Positions 23,401-31,800 of a stretch of 32,468 nucleotides of DNA are shown here, piece after piece. The stretch is from Flavobacteriales bacterium (GTDB lineage Bacteria > Bacteroidota > Bacteroidia > Flavobacteriales_G > JALEGO01). The position numbers and the translations under genes were made by a program. The notes under the pieces were generated by a model. That model did not search any database. It was not told where the DNA came from and saw only the letters and a program-made list of their open reading frames with translations. Positions within the stretch are counted from its first letter, which is position 1, and each line of letters starts with the position of its first letter. The stretch is from NCBI GenBank assembly GCA_020631045.1, contig JAHDHZ010000028.1, positions 1-32,468 on the forward strand, in the 5' to 3' direction.

Positions 23401-24450
23401 AAAATCAAACCGAATTTGATTGGCAATGCCTGTAGTGGTATTAGAAAAAACAACAGGCTCGCCTACACAAACAGTGTCTTTATCACGAGTTATGCCTGCA
23501 ATGGGTGGCGGGCCAATCACCACAGTAATGTCAGTTTGTACATCTCCACAAAAACTCCGCTCTTGCATGGTAATAGTATAAGTGCCCATGCCCGGAAAAG
23601 CAATGTCATACCCAGGCCTTGTCGGAGCATCGTAAGGCTGCCAAGGAATAATTGAGTCATACCCCAGGCCCCAATAATCTCCAAAATTCCAAGCCTCATA
23701 GCGCTGTGCAGTATTGCCAAAATTGATACAGTTCTTTTCTGTGGTATTATCAAAATGTACGAGGGTATCAGGGTAGCACAAGTAAGTGGCCGATGCGGTA
23801 ATGGCAGGGTCATCTAAATCCCAAATCAATACTGGGTTAAAGCTTGCTTCGGTTGGCACGCCATTGCTACAATAATTCTCAGCGGTCAACCGCACTTCGG
23901 TTTCACAATCAACCGTGTTGCGCAAGTACATGTGCGAAAGGGTCACTCCTGCATTGTTGTGGTCATAGGTTTGAATGGGTGATCCATCACCAAAATCCCA
24001 AGTAAAGTTTGTAGTAGGTGACACATTGGTGCTAGCATTGATAAACTCCATTGAACCTGGGGCGCAAATTTGGGTCACTCCTCCAATCGGAATTTGAATC
24101 GATGCATTGACAAACTCCTCCATCACCACAACGCCATTCACCGTACATCCATTATCAAGATCGGTAAACACCACATCAAACGTATCAATGATGGCCGAGT
24201 AGGTATGCGCTACAAAACTTGGAGGAGTCAACCCAGTCCCAGAATGAATGGGCGATCCATCACCCCAATCAATGGTATAATTACCAATGTTCTCGTTCGA
24301 TGAGAAATTAAGCGTGTAATCGGTATTGAAACAATGCACCCAATAAGGATTGTTTGAGGCATCACCATTGCCATCATTAATGGTAGGGCATTGAGTAAAA
24401 ACATAATTTGAAAGTGCTAAAAAAAAGATGAAAAAACTGCCTTTGCCCAT
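20458..24450 (-). CDS. PKD-repeat adhesin-like protein with T9SS type B sorting domain
   Basis: 1330 residues. Signal peptide about 1-19 (IFFLALSNYVFTQ). I count about 14 PKD-type Ig domains, recognised by W-FGDG cores (for example WDFGDGSPIQTY, FDFGDGSPFEWG, WNFGDGTTAAG, WDFGDGNTSTVE, WDFGDGNTSFDE). Some are degenerate (WQLDSSSSS, WYVGTNLEQ). About residue 1235 starts the type B / gliding C-terminal domain: FPNAFTPTENTQNNG, VFNRWGELIFES, GWNGYYRGQPAKQDTYVWKVE, ending DVTLIR. Such proteins are surface filaments or adhesins exported by the T9SS. The abutting PorP/SprF gene fits this. The start ATG 24450 lies 80 bp from the divergent SBBP gene, and an inverted repeat TTTTAC-ATAC-GTAAAA sits just upstream. 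GC content is visibly higher than in the AT-rich repeat proteins on either side. Confidence 0.9.
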   Translation of the reverse strand: MGKGSFFIFFLALSNYVFTQCPTINDGNGDASNNPYWVHCFNTDYTLNFSSNENIGNYTIDWGDGSPIHSGTGLTPPSFVAHTYSAIIDTFDVVFTDLDNGCTVNGVVVMEEFVNASIQIPIGGVTQICAPGSMEFINASTNVSPTTNFTWDFGDGSPIQTYDHNNAGVTLSHMYLRNTVDCETEVRLTAENYCSNGVPTEASFNPVLIWDLDDPAITASATYLCYPDTLVHFDNTTEKNCINFGNTAQRYEAWNFGDYWGLGYDSIIPWQPYDAPTRPGYDIAFPGMGTYTITMQERSFCGDVQTDITVVIGPPPIAGITRDKDTVCVGEPVVFSNTTTGIANQIRFDFGDGSPFEWGGANKTHTYATPGTYEAVLRARNTNGTGSCQDYDTIQVVVLPSAVPNFTINTVNGCDSLTASFSNTSTGAIAWSWNFGNGNTSAAQFPPNQTYVGPGKYYISLEVENSNGCLRTLTDSLQVFASPEPNFFPKNVCQNVEALLTDSSVIDPDDPIVSWNWNLGDGNFSTDTNVIHTYTLNGTYPVNLQVATVNCTASETITLTVEPKPTANFSIDQDSACNPLTSSFTNQSVLATSFKWGFGSGDSSSLPNPTQTFTNSSLAQDSTYNIELIAFSAFGCSDTATSSVKVLYNPTASFSSNETLDCAPLLVDFVNTSVGAGSYLWQLDSSSSSATNPSFTFENQSLFIQNKPVKLIARGPNGCQDSTQKTITVYPEPIFTFSAVPDSGCSPLEVNFPSVLGAVSYAWNFGDGTTAAGANPTHTFTNTAPIAQSFTTQLIATNSFGCNDTSSENIVVYPKPTAGFSASSTAGCQPFNALFTNQSILADSFFWYVGTNLEQSDMGSNFNYIFTHNQPITQNPLISLIVQSAQGCLDTFQNTVAVQPLVQAIFEVDSQGCAPFTANFQNTSTGADNFVWNFDDGANSIEVSPSHLYNPPTPTNYNIQLTSSSNAGCSDDTTISIQVFQTPVADFVATPSSQQFPAATVHVTNNSSAGVFNYTWQFSDSAQSNLQHPPAFTYPTWGTYEIALKVFSDYCADSTTQQIEILPPVPIVDFAPNAQGCRPLSVQFENNTQYAASYLWDFGDGNTSTVEAPFYTYYTPGTYSVKLTATGFGGDVEQLTQTDIIEVHPVAIALFEHTPTTVKIPNQQVTFLNLSSNATTYAWDFGDGNTSFDENPVHFYQQEGLFDVTLVADNQYGCKDSNKVEGAVIAELEGSIVFPNAFTPTENTQNNGTYDPGALDNNVFYPITEGVKEYHLMVFNRWGELIFESFDLNVGWNGYYRGQPAKQDTYVWKVEATFINGDKYTDAGDVTLIR

Positions 24451-24454
24451 TAAG

Positions 24455-24470
24455 TTTTACATACGTAAAA
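24455..24470. promoter_or_regulatory. Inverted repeat TTTTAC-ATAC-GTAAAA between divergent T9SS cargo genes
   Basis: Perfect 6-bp arms around 4 bp, 5 bp upstream of the PKD-protein start, in an 80-bp divergent gap. No TAnnTTTG box is visible for the minus gene, so this could be an operator or part of an atypical promoter. Short A/T-rich arms can also arise by chance. Confidence 0.3.
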
Positions 24471-24507
24471 GAGTAGCAAAAGTTGCGTAAGTTTTTTCAA
24501 TAAATTG

Positions 24508-24526
24508 TATCTTTTTGAAAATCACA
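24508..24526 (+). promoter_or_regulatory. Putative promoter/leader block of SBBP gene 1 (TATCTTTT + AAAATCACA)
   Basis: TATCTTTT (24508-24515) is one base from TAnnTTTG and ends 15 nt before ATG 24531. AAAATCACA follows at 24518-24526. The same two elements, with the same 15-nt distance from box to start, precede the paralog at 28283-28303. Confidence 0.5.
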
Positions 24527-24530
24527 TTTC

Positions 24531-27500
24531 ATGAGACTTTTTTTTAGTGTTTTCTTTTTTAGTTTTTCTTCAATCTTGTTTGCTTCTGATACTTTTAATA
24601 GTGATAAGTATACCCCTGAAAACTACATTCAATTCATGAAAAATCATGGGCAATGGAAAAATAAAGCTGTTTTATATAAGGGTAATTATAAGGGCACACA
24701 TGTAAGGTTTCTAGAAAATGGGATTAGTTATGCTGTATCGAGAGTTGTTGAAGATGAGCTTGATAAAAAAGACAAGCATATAACAGGCAGACTAGAAGCA
24801 AGAAAAAAAGAAAAAAGAGAAGCATTAGTTTGGAATCAGTACTTTAAAAACATGAACCCGAATACCCAGATAATTGAAAAGGGGTATTCAGATAGTAAAA
24901 CCAATTATCTAATTGGCAATGACAAGAGCAAATGGGTACGAAATGCTGCTCAATACAATCAGCTTATGTATGAAAACATATACGATAATATTGATTTAGA
25001 TTACTACAGTGTTGACCAAAGAATCAAGTATGATTATGTTGTAAAACCTGGAGGAGATATTAGCGACATACAAGTGGAGTATGAGGGGATAGAAAAGTTA
25101 AGCATCAATCAAAAAGGGCAATTGGTGATTCAAACTACTTGGGGAGAAACGATTGACCAAAAGCCTTATTCTTATCAAACAATAAATGGCAAACAAAAGA
25201 AAGTAGAGGTTGAGTATGAAATTATCAATAAAAATACTTTTGGGTTTAAAGCAATGCAAAAATATAATATGAACCAAACTTTAATAATTGATCCCTACAG
25301 TTTAGTTTGGAGCACGTTAATTGGAGGCGAAGGAACTAGTTCAATTGATGATATAATTATTGCTTCAAATAAAGATGTTTTGATTACAGGAAATACTTCG
25401 ATAAATAATTTTCCGATAACACCAGGGGTTTATCAAATCAATAAAAATTCACAAATTGACGCTTTTGTATCTAGGTTTAGTAAAAATGCAGACAGTTTGA
25501 TTTTTAGCACTTTTATAGGCGGGAGTAGTAATGATTTTTCAAATTCAATTTCTTTAACTTCCAATGAAGATATAATTATAACAGGGTATACTTATTCTGG
25601 AGATTTCCCTGTAACACCAGGCGCCTATTTTAATCCAAATGCTGCATTGTTTAGAGTGTTTGCATCAAAAATTAGTCAAGGTGGAACAAATTTGTTATAT
25701 AGTAGCATTATAGGGAATGTTCCTTCAAGTGCAAAAGTTGATCATGCAATTTGCGCAAATGAAGATATAATTTTAGTTGGACGAACATATTCATCGTCTA
25801 ACTTTCCTGTAACTCCTGGCGCTTATCAAACAAATCCTTCTGGTTCTTACGTTGGTTTTGTTACAAGGTTAAACGCTAGTGGAAGTGCTTTAATTTATAG
25901 CACGTTACTAGGGGGCAATGATGTTGATAATATTAAATCAGTTGAACTAACAACTAATGAAGAGGTTATTGTTTCTGGCAATACTAATTCATTTAATTTT
26001 CCAGTTACATCTGGAGTTTACCAAAGTTCATATAAAGATTCTTTTGATGTTTTTGTGACTAGGTTAAATAATACTGGTACTGGATTAATTTATAGTACTT
26101 TTTTGGGGGGCACAGGTTCTGATTTCAATTCTTCTGTCAGCATTATGAATAATGGAAATATAGCAGTTACAGGTGAAACTGGTTCAAGTGATTTTCCTGT
26201 CACACCTGGAGTGCTTCAAGAAAACATTTTAGGTGAACGAGATGCATTTATTTCAGTATTATCTGCTGATTTATCAAGTTTAATATCAAGTACTTTTCTT
26301 GGAGGTGGAAAAATGGATAGATCAGAAGACATTTTTCTAATAGATCAAAATAAAATAGTAGTTTCAGGCAACACCTCTTCATTAGACTTTCCTACAACTA
26401 CTGATGCTTACCAAAGTAATGCTTTAGATTCAAATGATGCTTTTATATCTGTTTTAAATTTGAGTCTAGATAGTTTGTCATATAGCTCTTATTTTGGAGG
26501 AAGTGATCACGATTATTTATATGCAACCGCTTTTAATGAAGGTAATATTTGGGCAGCTGGATCAAGTAGTTCAATTGATTTTCCAGTTACTCCAGGGGTT
26601 TTTACAACAGATATAATGAACTCAAATCAACACGGTTTTGTAGTAAAGTTTATCGATTGTATTGATAATAATTTAGGCATTAATATTCAAGTTGCCTCTT
26701 CTAATGAAAATGTAAGCAATGGCTCAGCTACGGTTAATTTTATAACACAAGGCACCCCACCTTATACTTACCAGTGGGATAACAATCAAACGACTCAAAC
26801 TGTTTCAAATTTATCAGCTGGTAGTTATACAGTTACTGTTTATGATTCAAATTTTTGTTCTGTTGTTGATGTTGGGGTCATAAATGAAATACTAGACACA
26901 TTAGACTGTTCAAATGCTGTTTCTCTAATTTGCAATACACCTTATTCTGGCGCATCTTCTAATGCAGCATCACAAGTGTACAGCTACGGCTGCAACACCT
27001 GGTCAGAAACAGGCCCTGAGCGCGTGCATACTTATACCCCAACAGAAAATGGTCCATTTAGCGCTAAACTCATCAACTATACGGGAGACTTAGATGTCTA
27101 TATTTTAGGCTCATGTGACCCATCTGATTGTATTGGTGAGGTACTTTCTGACTCTGCTTATTTTGCAAATGGAGTTGCGGGTACTACCTATTATTTAGTC
27201 GTAGATGCCGATGATGGATCTGGCAGTGCGTATGATATTTTGGTATCAGGATGTGCCAATACTAATTGTGATGGATTTTCAGTCTCTTTATCAGGTACCA
27301 ATGAAACAGGCCCAAGTGCTAATGATTGTGCTGCTGTTGCAAATATTACAGGAGGTACTTCTCCTTTTACTTATAGTTGGTCAAATGGAGCAACTACTGA
27401 TAATATAAGTAATGTGCCTGCCGGCACTTATGGTTTTACCGTAACTGATGGGCTTAATTGTTCTGCAACTGATAGTATTACTTTAGAATTGTATACAGGC

Positions 27501-28256
27501 ATTCCTTGTACAGAATTGCAAACCATCATTACCAGTACCGATCTTACTGATTCTATTGCTAATGATGGAACAGCAACTGCTCAAGGTGTAGGCGGAAACG
27601 CCCCTTACACATATGCTTGGTCAAACAATGAAAATACAGCAAGTATTGAAAACCTCTCACCAGGATTATATACCGTTACTGTAACAGATGCTAATAACTG
27701 TGTAAACATAGAAAATGTGGTCATTTATGCTCCAGGGGTGAATCCTTGCAACATGTCATCGATTATCACATCAACCAATGAAACAGCTGATGGTGCGAAT
27801 GATGGAACAGTATCTGTTAGCCCCGTTAATGGAGTAGCCCCTTATTCATATGTTTGGAATACAGGTGATAGCATCGCTTATTTAACAAACCTTAACCCTG
27901 ATGTATATGTAGTAACCATTACAGATTCAAACAACTGTAGTAATGTTAATGTGGCGGTAATTGAAGCATATAGCGATTCAATTGTTAGTATAAAAAGAAA
28001 CTGGCAAGAACAAGGGTTAGTTGTTTACCCTAATCCTGCTAAAGACTTTGTTAATTTAGTAATAAAACAACCTATAAAAACGCCAGTTAATTTAGAGGTT
28101 TTAAATAGTTTAGGACAAATTGTATTAACTCAAAGACTAATAAATAATCAACAACACGTATTATTAAATGTAGAAGCTTTATCTAAGGGAACTTATTACA
28201 TTAATTACCGTGTTAATGAGCTTATTAAAACAGCAGTGTTTATTTTAAATAAATAA
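24531..28256 (+). CDS. SBBP-repeat / SprB-repeat T9SS-exported protein, paralog 1
   Basis: 1241 residues. Signal peptide about 1-18 (FSSILFAS). Conserved N-terminal domain of SBBP proteins (about 25-255, with MKNHGQWKNKAVLYKGNYKG and DLDYYSVDQ). About seven SBBP repeats (258-700), each with a (Y/F)STxxGG strand followed by GNTSSxDFPVTPGxYQ. One SprB-like repeat (719-786, PYTYQWDNNQTTQTV), the six-Cys PPC-like domain (792-908), three more SprB-like repeats (911-1147), and a type A sorting domain (about 1164-1241, VVYPNPAKDFVNL). Likely a surface adhesin or secreted repeat protein; no catalytic site seen. A tandem paralog starts 49 bp downstream with the same architecture. Confidence 0.88.
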   Translation: MRLFFSVFFFSFSSILFASDTFNSDKYTPENYIQFMKNHGQWKNKAVLYKGNYKGTHVRFLENGISYAVSRVVEDELDKKDKHITGRLEARKKEKREALVWNQYFKNMNPNTQIIEKGYSDSKTNYLIGNDKSKWVRNAAQYNQLMYENIYDNIDLDYYSVDQRIKYDYVVKPGGDISDIQVEYEGIEKLSINQKGQLVIQTTWGETIDQKPYSYQTINGKQKKVEVEYEIINKNTFGFKAMQKYNMNQTLIIDPYSLVWSTLIGGEGTSSIDDIIIASNKDVLITGNTSINNFPITPGVYQINKNSQIDAFVSRFSKNADSLIFSTFIGGSSNDFSNSISLTSNEDIIITGYTYSGDFPVTPGAYFNPNAALFRVFASKISQGGTNLLYSSIIGNVPSSAKVDHAICANEDIILVGRTYSSSNFPVTPGAYQTNPSGSYVGFVTRLNASGSALIYSTLLGGNDVDNIKSVELTTNEEVIVSGNTNSFNFPVTSGVYQSSYKDSFDVFVTRLNNTGTGLIYSTFLGGTGSDFNSSVSIMNNGNIAVTGETGSSDFPVTPGVLQENILGERDAFISVLSADLSSLISSTFLGGGKMDRSEDIFLIDQNKIVVSGNTSSLDFPTTTDAYQSNALDSNDAFISVLNLSLDSLSYSSYFGGSDHDYLYATAFNEGNIWAAGSSSSIDFPVTPGVFTTDIMNSNQHGFVVKFIDCIDNNLGINIQVASSNENVSNGSATVNFITQGTPPYTYQWDNNQTTQTVSNLSAGSYTVTVYDSNFCSVVDVGVINEILDTLDCSNAVSLICNTPYSGASSNAASQVYSYGCNTWSETGPERVHTYTPTENGPFSAKLINYTGDLDVYILGSCDPSDCIGEVLSDSAYFANGVAGTTYYLVVDADDGSGSAYDILVSGCANTNCDGFSVSLSGTNETGPSANDCAAVANITGGTSPFTYSWSNGATTDNISNVPAGTYGFTVTDGLNCSATDSITLELYTGIPCTELQTIITSTDLTDSIANDGTATAQGVGGNAPYTYAWSNNENTASIENLSPGLYTVTVTDANNCVNIENVVIYAPGVNPCNMSSIITSTNETADGANDGTVSVSPVNGVAPYSYVWNTGDSIAYLTNLNPDVYVVTITDSNNCSNVNVAVIEAYSDSIVSIKRNWQEQGLVVYPNPAKDFVNLVIKQPIKTPVNLEVLNSLGQIVLTQRLINNQQHVLLNVEALSKGTYYINYRVNELIKTAVFILNK
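26904..27254 (+). repeat. Copy 2 of the six-Cys PPC-like domain
   Basis: Encodes SBBP paralog 1 residues 792-908. Close at DNA level to the copy at 30927-31277 (for example the stretch coding TGPERVHTYTPTENGPF) and at protein level to the amidase copy at 7093-7437. An SprB-like repeat precedes it and three follow. Confidence 0.8.
27855..27980 (+). repeat. 126-bp patch near-identical to 31887-32012 in the tandem paralog
   Basis: 121 of 126 bases match by direct comparison, with no gaps. It encodes the end of the last SprB-like repeat (DSIAYLTNL to VAVIEAYSDS). Sequence on both sides is much less similar, so the patch looks locally homogenised. Confidence 0.85.
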
Positions 28257-28282
28257 AAGCCATTCTTTTTTTTTAAAAAAAG

Positions 28283-28303
28283 TATCTTTTGCTTAAAATC
28301 ACA
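28283..28303 (+). promoter_or_regulatory. Putative promoter/leader block of SBBP gene 2 (TATCTTTT + AAAATCACA)
   Basis: TATCTTTT (28283-28290) ends 15 nt before ATG 28306, and AAAATCACA lies at 28295-28303, as in front of paralog 1. The block is directly preceded by a T9-A7 tract (28266-28281). Confidence 0.5.
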
Positions 28304-28305
28304 AA

Positions 28306-28818
28306 ATGAAGCAATTTATACTTTCTGCGTCTATAATATTTTCTTGTGTCTCGGTTTTTTCTGCTGAACCCATAAATAAAGAAAAATACAATCCTCAAAA
28401 GCATCTTCAATTTATGAAGAATCAGGGGCAGTGGAGTAATGCTGCTATCTTGTATAAAGGTAACTACAAAGGCACCCAGGTACGTTTTTTAGAAAACGGC
28501 CTCAGCTATGCTATTTCAAAAGCAATTAAAAGTGAGGGTGATAAAAAGGATGAAAGTGCAACAGATAGATTTGAACATAGAGAAGAAAAAAGAGAAGCAT
28601 TGGTTTGGAACCAGTACTTTAAAAACATGAACCCGAATACTCAGATCATTGAAAAAGGGTATTCGAATAGTAAGACCAATTACTTTATTGGTAAAGATCA
28701 AAGCAAATGGATAAGAGGAGCATCGCAATACAACCAGCTTACCTACCAAGAAATATATCCAGGTATTGATTTAGATTACTACAGTGTCAATCAAAAATTA
28801 AATACGATTACATTGTAA
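28306..28818 (+). CDS. SBBP paralog 2, N-terminal fragment (frameshifted)
   Basis: 170 residues: signal peptide (about 1-20, SIIFSCVSVFSAEP) and the first part of the SBBP-protein N-terminal domain (MKNQGQWSNAAILYKGNYKG, ALVWNQYFKNMNPNTQ, DLDYYSVNQ). It matches paralog 1 up to residue 163 or so, then ends in the unrelated tail KLNTITL at a premature TAA (28816-28818). Paralog 1 continues with RIKYDYVVKPG; the same sequence (IKYDYIVKPG) is present here in the -1 frame. This is therefore the front piece of one gene, not an independent protein. If translated as is, it would be a short exported domain without a sorting signal. Confidence 0.85.
   Translation: MKQFILSASIIFSCVSVFSAEPINKEKYNPQKHLQFMKNQGQWSNAAILYKGNYKGTQVRFLENGLSYAISKAIKSEGDKKDESATDRFEHREEKREALVWNQYFKNMNPNTQIIEKGYSNSKTNYFIGKDQSKWIRGASQYNQLTYQEIYPGIDLDYYSVNQKLNTITL
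28793..28797 (+). other. Frameshift site: A5 run where one A is missing
   Basis: Adding one A here (A6) makes the two frames a single 1328-codon reading frame from 28306 to 32291, aligned with paralog 1. The remaining 3.4 kb has no other interruption. Confidence 0.85.
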
Positions 28819-28895
28819 AACCAGGAGCTAATATCAGTGACATACAAGTACAGTATGATGGCATAGAAAAACTTAGCATCAATGAAAAAGGCCAA

Positions 28896-31800
28896 TTGGT
28901 GATTCAAACTGCTTGGGGGGAAACAATTGAAGAAGCTCCTTATTCTTATCAAAAAATAGATGGCAAACAAAAAGAAGTACAGATTGAATATGAAATACTC
29001 AATAAAAATACCTTTGGATTTAAAGCAATAGAAAACTACAACAAGAATCAAGCTTTAGTAATTGATCCTTATAGTTTAATTTGGAGTACACTTTTAGCAG
29101 GATCAGGAAGTTTGAGTGCTTTTGTACAAGTAGCTGATATGATTGTGGCTCAAAATAATGAAGTGGTTGCTTCAGGTGTTATGGTTGATTTTAATTTTCC
29201 GACCACTCCTGGATCATACCAAAACTCTACTCAGGGAAACCGAAGTGCGTTTGTGACAAGATTAAAAGCCGATGGGTCAGATATTGTATATAGTGTAATA
29301 TTAGGCGGTAATTCAGGGGCTGATGGTGTTGTTCTTTCTAATAATGAAGAAGTAATATTAACAGGTTCAGCGCAAGACAATACCTTTCCTACAACTTTAG
29401 GGGCATTAAAAACTAATTTAAATGATTCAGCAGATGCATTTGTTACTCGTATAAGTGCAAATGGGTCAAATTTAATGTTTAGTACATTTTTAGGGGGGTC
29501 TGGTTTAGATGATGGAAGGGGGGTTCAACTTGCATTAAATGAAGATGTTGTTATTTGTGGAAATACTACTTCAAATGATTTCCCAACAAGTAATAATGCG
29601 TATCAAATAAGCAACAATAATATTCAGGATGTTTTTATAACACGCTTAAGCGCTGATGGATCGAGCATTGTTTATAGTACTTTTGTTGGTGGGTCAGACG
29701 TTGATATAACAAATGCATTACAATTAACTTCAAATGAAGATGTTGTAATTTGTGGTCAGACTATTTCAAGTGATTTTCCTACCACTTCTGGGGCTTTTCA
29801 AACACAATTATCTAATAATATTTCTAACGCATTTATTACTAAACTATCTTCAGATGGTTCAACTCTAGTTTATAGCACATTTTTAAGTGGTAGTGGCAGT
29901 AGCATAGGCGGAGATAATCCAATTGATATTGATCTGTATCCAAATAATGATTTGCTTATTACTGGTGTAACTTCTTCTTCTGATTTTCCGACTACTTCAG
30001 ATGCTTATCAAATTAATTATGGAGGAATGAGTGATGCATTTGTAACTAGATTAAGTAGTGATGGTAGTAATTTGGTTTACAGTACTTTTTTTGGAGGAAG
30101 TGATTTTGATCGAGGAGGTGATATTCAATTAATCACAGACCAAGATATTGCATTTACTGGCGCCACGTATTCAAATAATTTTCCGATCACAAACCACAAT
30201 GCTTTTCAAATTTCAAAGAATGATTCAGCTGCAGCATTTATGACTACATTAAGTGGTGATGGTCAAACACTAACCTACAGTAGTTTTTTAGGTGGAAATT
30301 CTACTGATATATCGTATGAATTAATTACTAAAAATGAAAAAGTTTGGATATGTGGGTTAACTGCTTCTTCTGATTTTCCTACGACACCATCATCTTTTTT
30401 ACCTTTTTCTTCTGCAGATATTCCTGGATTTATTTCAAGGTTTGACAAATCTTGTGTTACAAATACATTAAATGTTAGTGCCACAAGTACTGATGATTTA
30501 AATAATTTAGGTAACGGGTCTGCAACAGTAAATGTAACAGGAGGTAATGCTCCTATTGCTTATCTATGGAGCAATGGATTTACTACTTCAACTATTTCAG
30601 GGTTGTTTCCGGGTGAATATCAAGTAACTGTTACAGATGTTGATAGTTGTCAGGTAGAAAATGTCGTTATTGTTTCTGGATGTGCTAATAATACAATGGA
30701 TATTGAGGTGCAAAGTACACCGTCTAATCAAAATGCAAATAATGGTTCAGCTACTGTTAGTTTTTTAACTCAAGGTACAGCACCATATATGTATGAATGG
30801 GGCAATAATCAAACTACGCAAACTATTTCAGGATTACCTTCTGGTACGTATACAGTTACTGTTTATGACGCAAATTTTTGTTCTGTTGCAGATTTTGGGG
30901 TGATTGGCGAAGTGTCAAATAATTTAAATTGTGCTAATGCAGTAACATTACTTTGTAACGTACCTTACTCAGGTACTGCTTCTACAGCTGCTTCTGGTGT
31001 ATATAGTTACGGGTGTAATACCTGGTCAGAAACCGGTCCTGAGCGTGTGCATACTTATACCCCAACAGAAAACGGACCGTTTGGAGTTAAACTCACCAAC
31101 TATACGGGAGACTTAGATATTTACATTTTAGGTTCTTGTGATCCTGCTGATTGCTTGGGTCAGGTGTTTTCTGATTCAGCACATTTTGCAAACGGAATTG
31201 CGGACACCACTTACTATTTAGTAGTTGATGCAGATGATGGTTCTGGCAGCGCGTATGATATTTTAGTCACAGGATGTGTAGATACGGTTGATTGTTCTGG
31301 CTTTTCTTTTTCTTTGACTGGAACAAATGAAACAGCTCCTAGCGCCAATGATTGTGCTGCTGCTGTAGTAAATATAACTGGAGGGGCCTCTCCTTTTACC
31401 TACAGTTGGTCTAATGGGGCAACTACAGATAATATAAGTAATGTACCTGCGGGTACATATGGTGTTACTGTTACTGATGGCCAAAACTGTTCAGCAACAC
31501 ACAGTATTACCCTTGAATTATACACAGGCATACCTTGTGAGAGTTTGCAGCTAAACATTCAAACCACAAACGAAAGCGATACTAATGCAAATGATGGTTC
31601 TGCTATTGCAACAGCTTTGGGTGGTAATCCGCCATATAGTTATGTGTGGTCTAATGGGGAGGCAACCTCTGCTATAACTAATCTTTCGCCTGATCTATAT
31701 TCCTTAACAGTTACAGATGCCAATAATTGTGTTTCTATTGATGAGAATGTGGTTATATATGCTGCTGGAGAAAACCTATGCAATATGTCATCAATCATGA

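Noticed and set aside
23266-23655. 129-codon open frame on the plus strand opposite the PKD adhesin gene
   Set aside because: It lies wholly antisense to a well-supported repeat protein, has no domain pattern and no promoter-like start; it is a shadow frame.
28265-28282. C-T9-A7-G tract between the SBBP genes as a terminator
   Set aside because: A pure A/T stem with almost no loop is too weak to call, and it sits directly against the next gene's putative -7 box.
28793-28797. A5 run as a programmed phase-variation or ribosomal slippage switch
   Set aside because: Five or six As is short for frequent slippage, there is no slippery heptamer with a clear downstream structure, and a fixed mutation or sequencing error is simpler.
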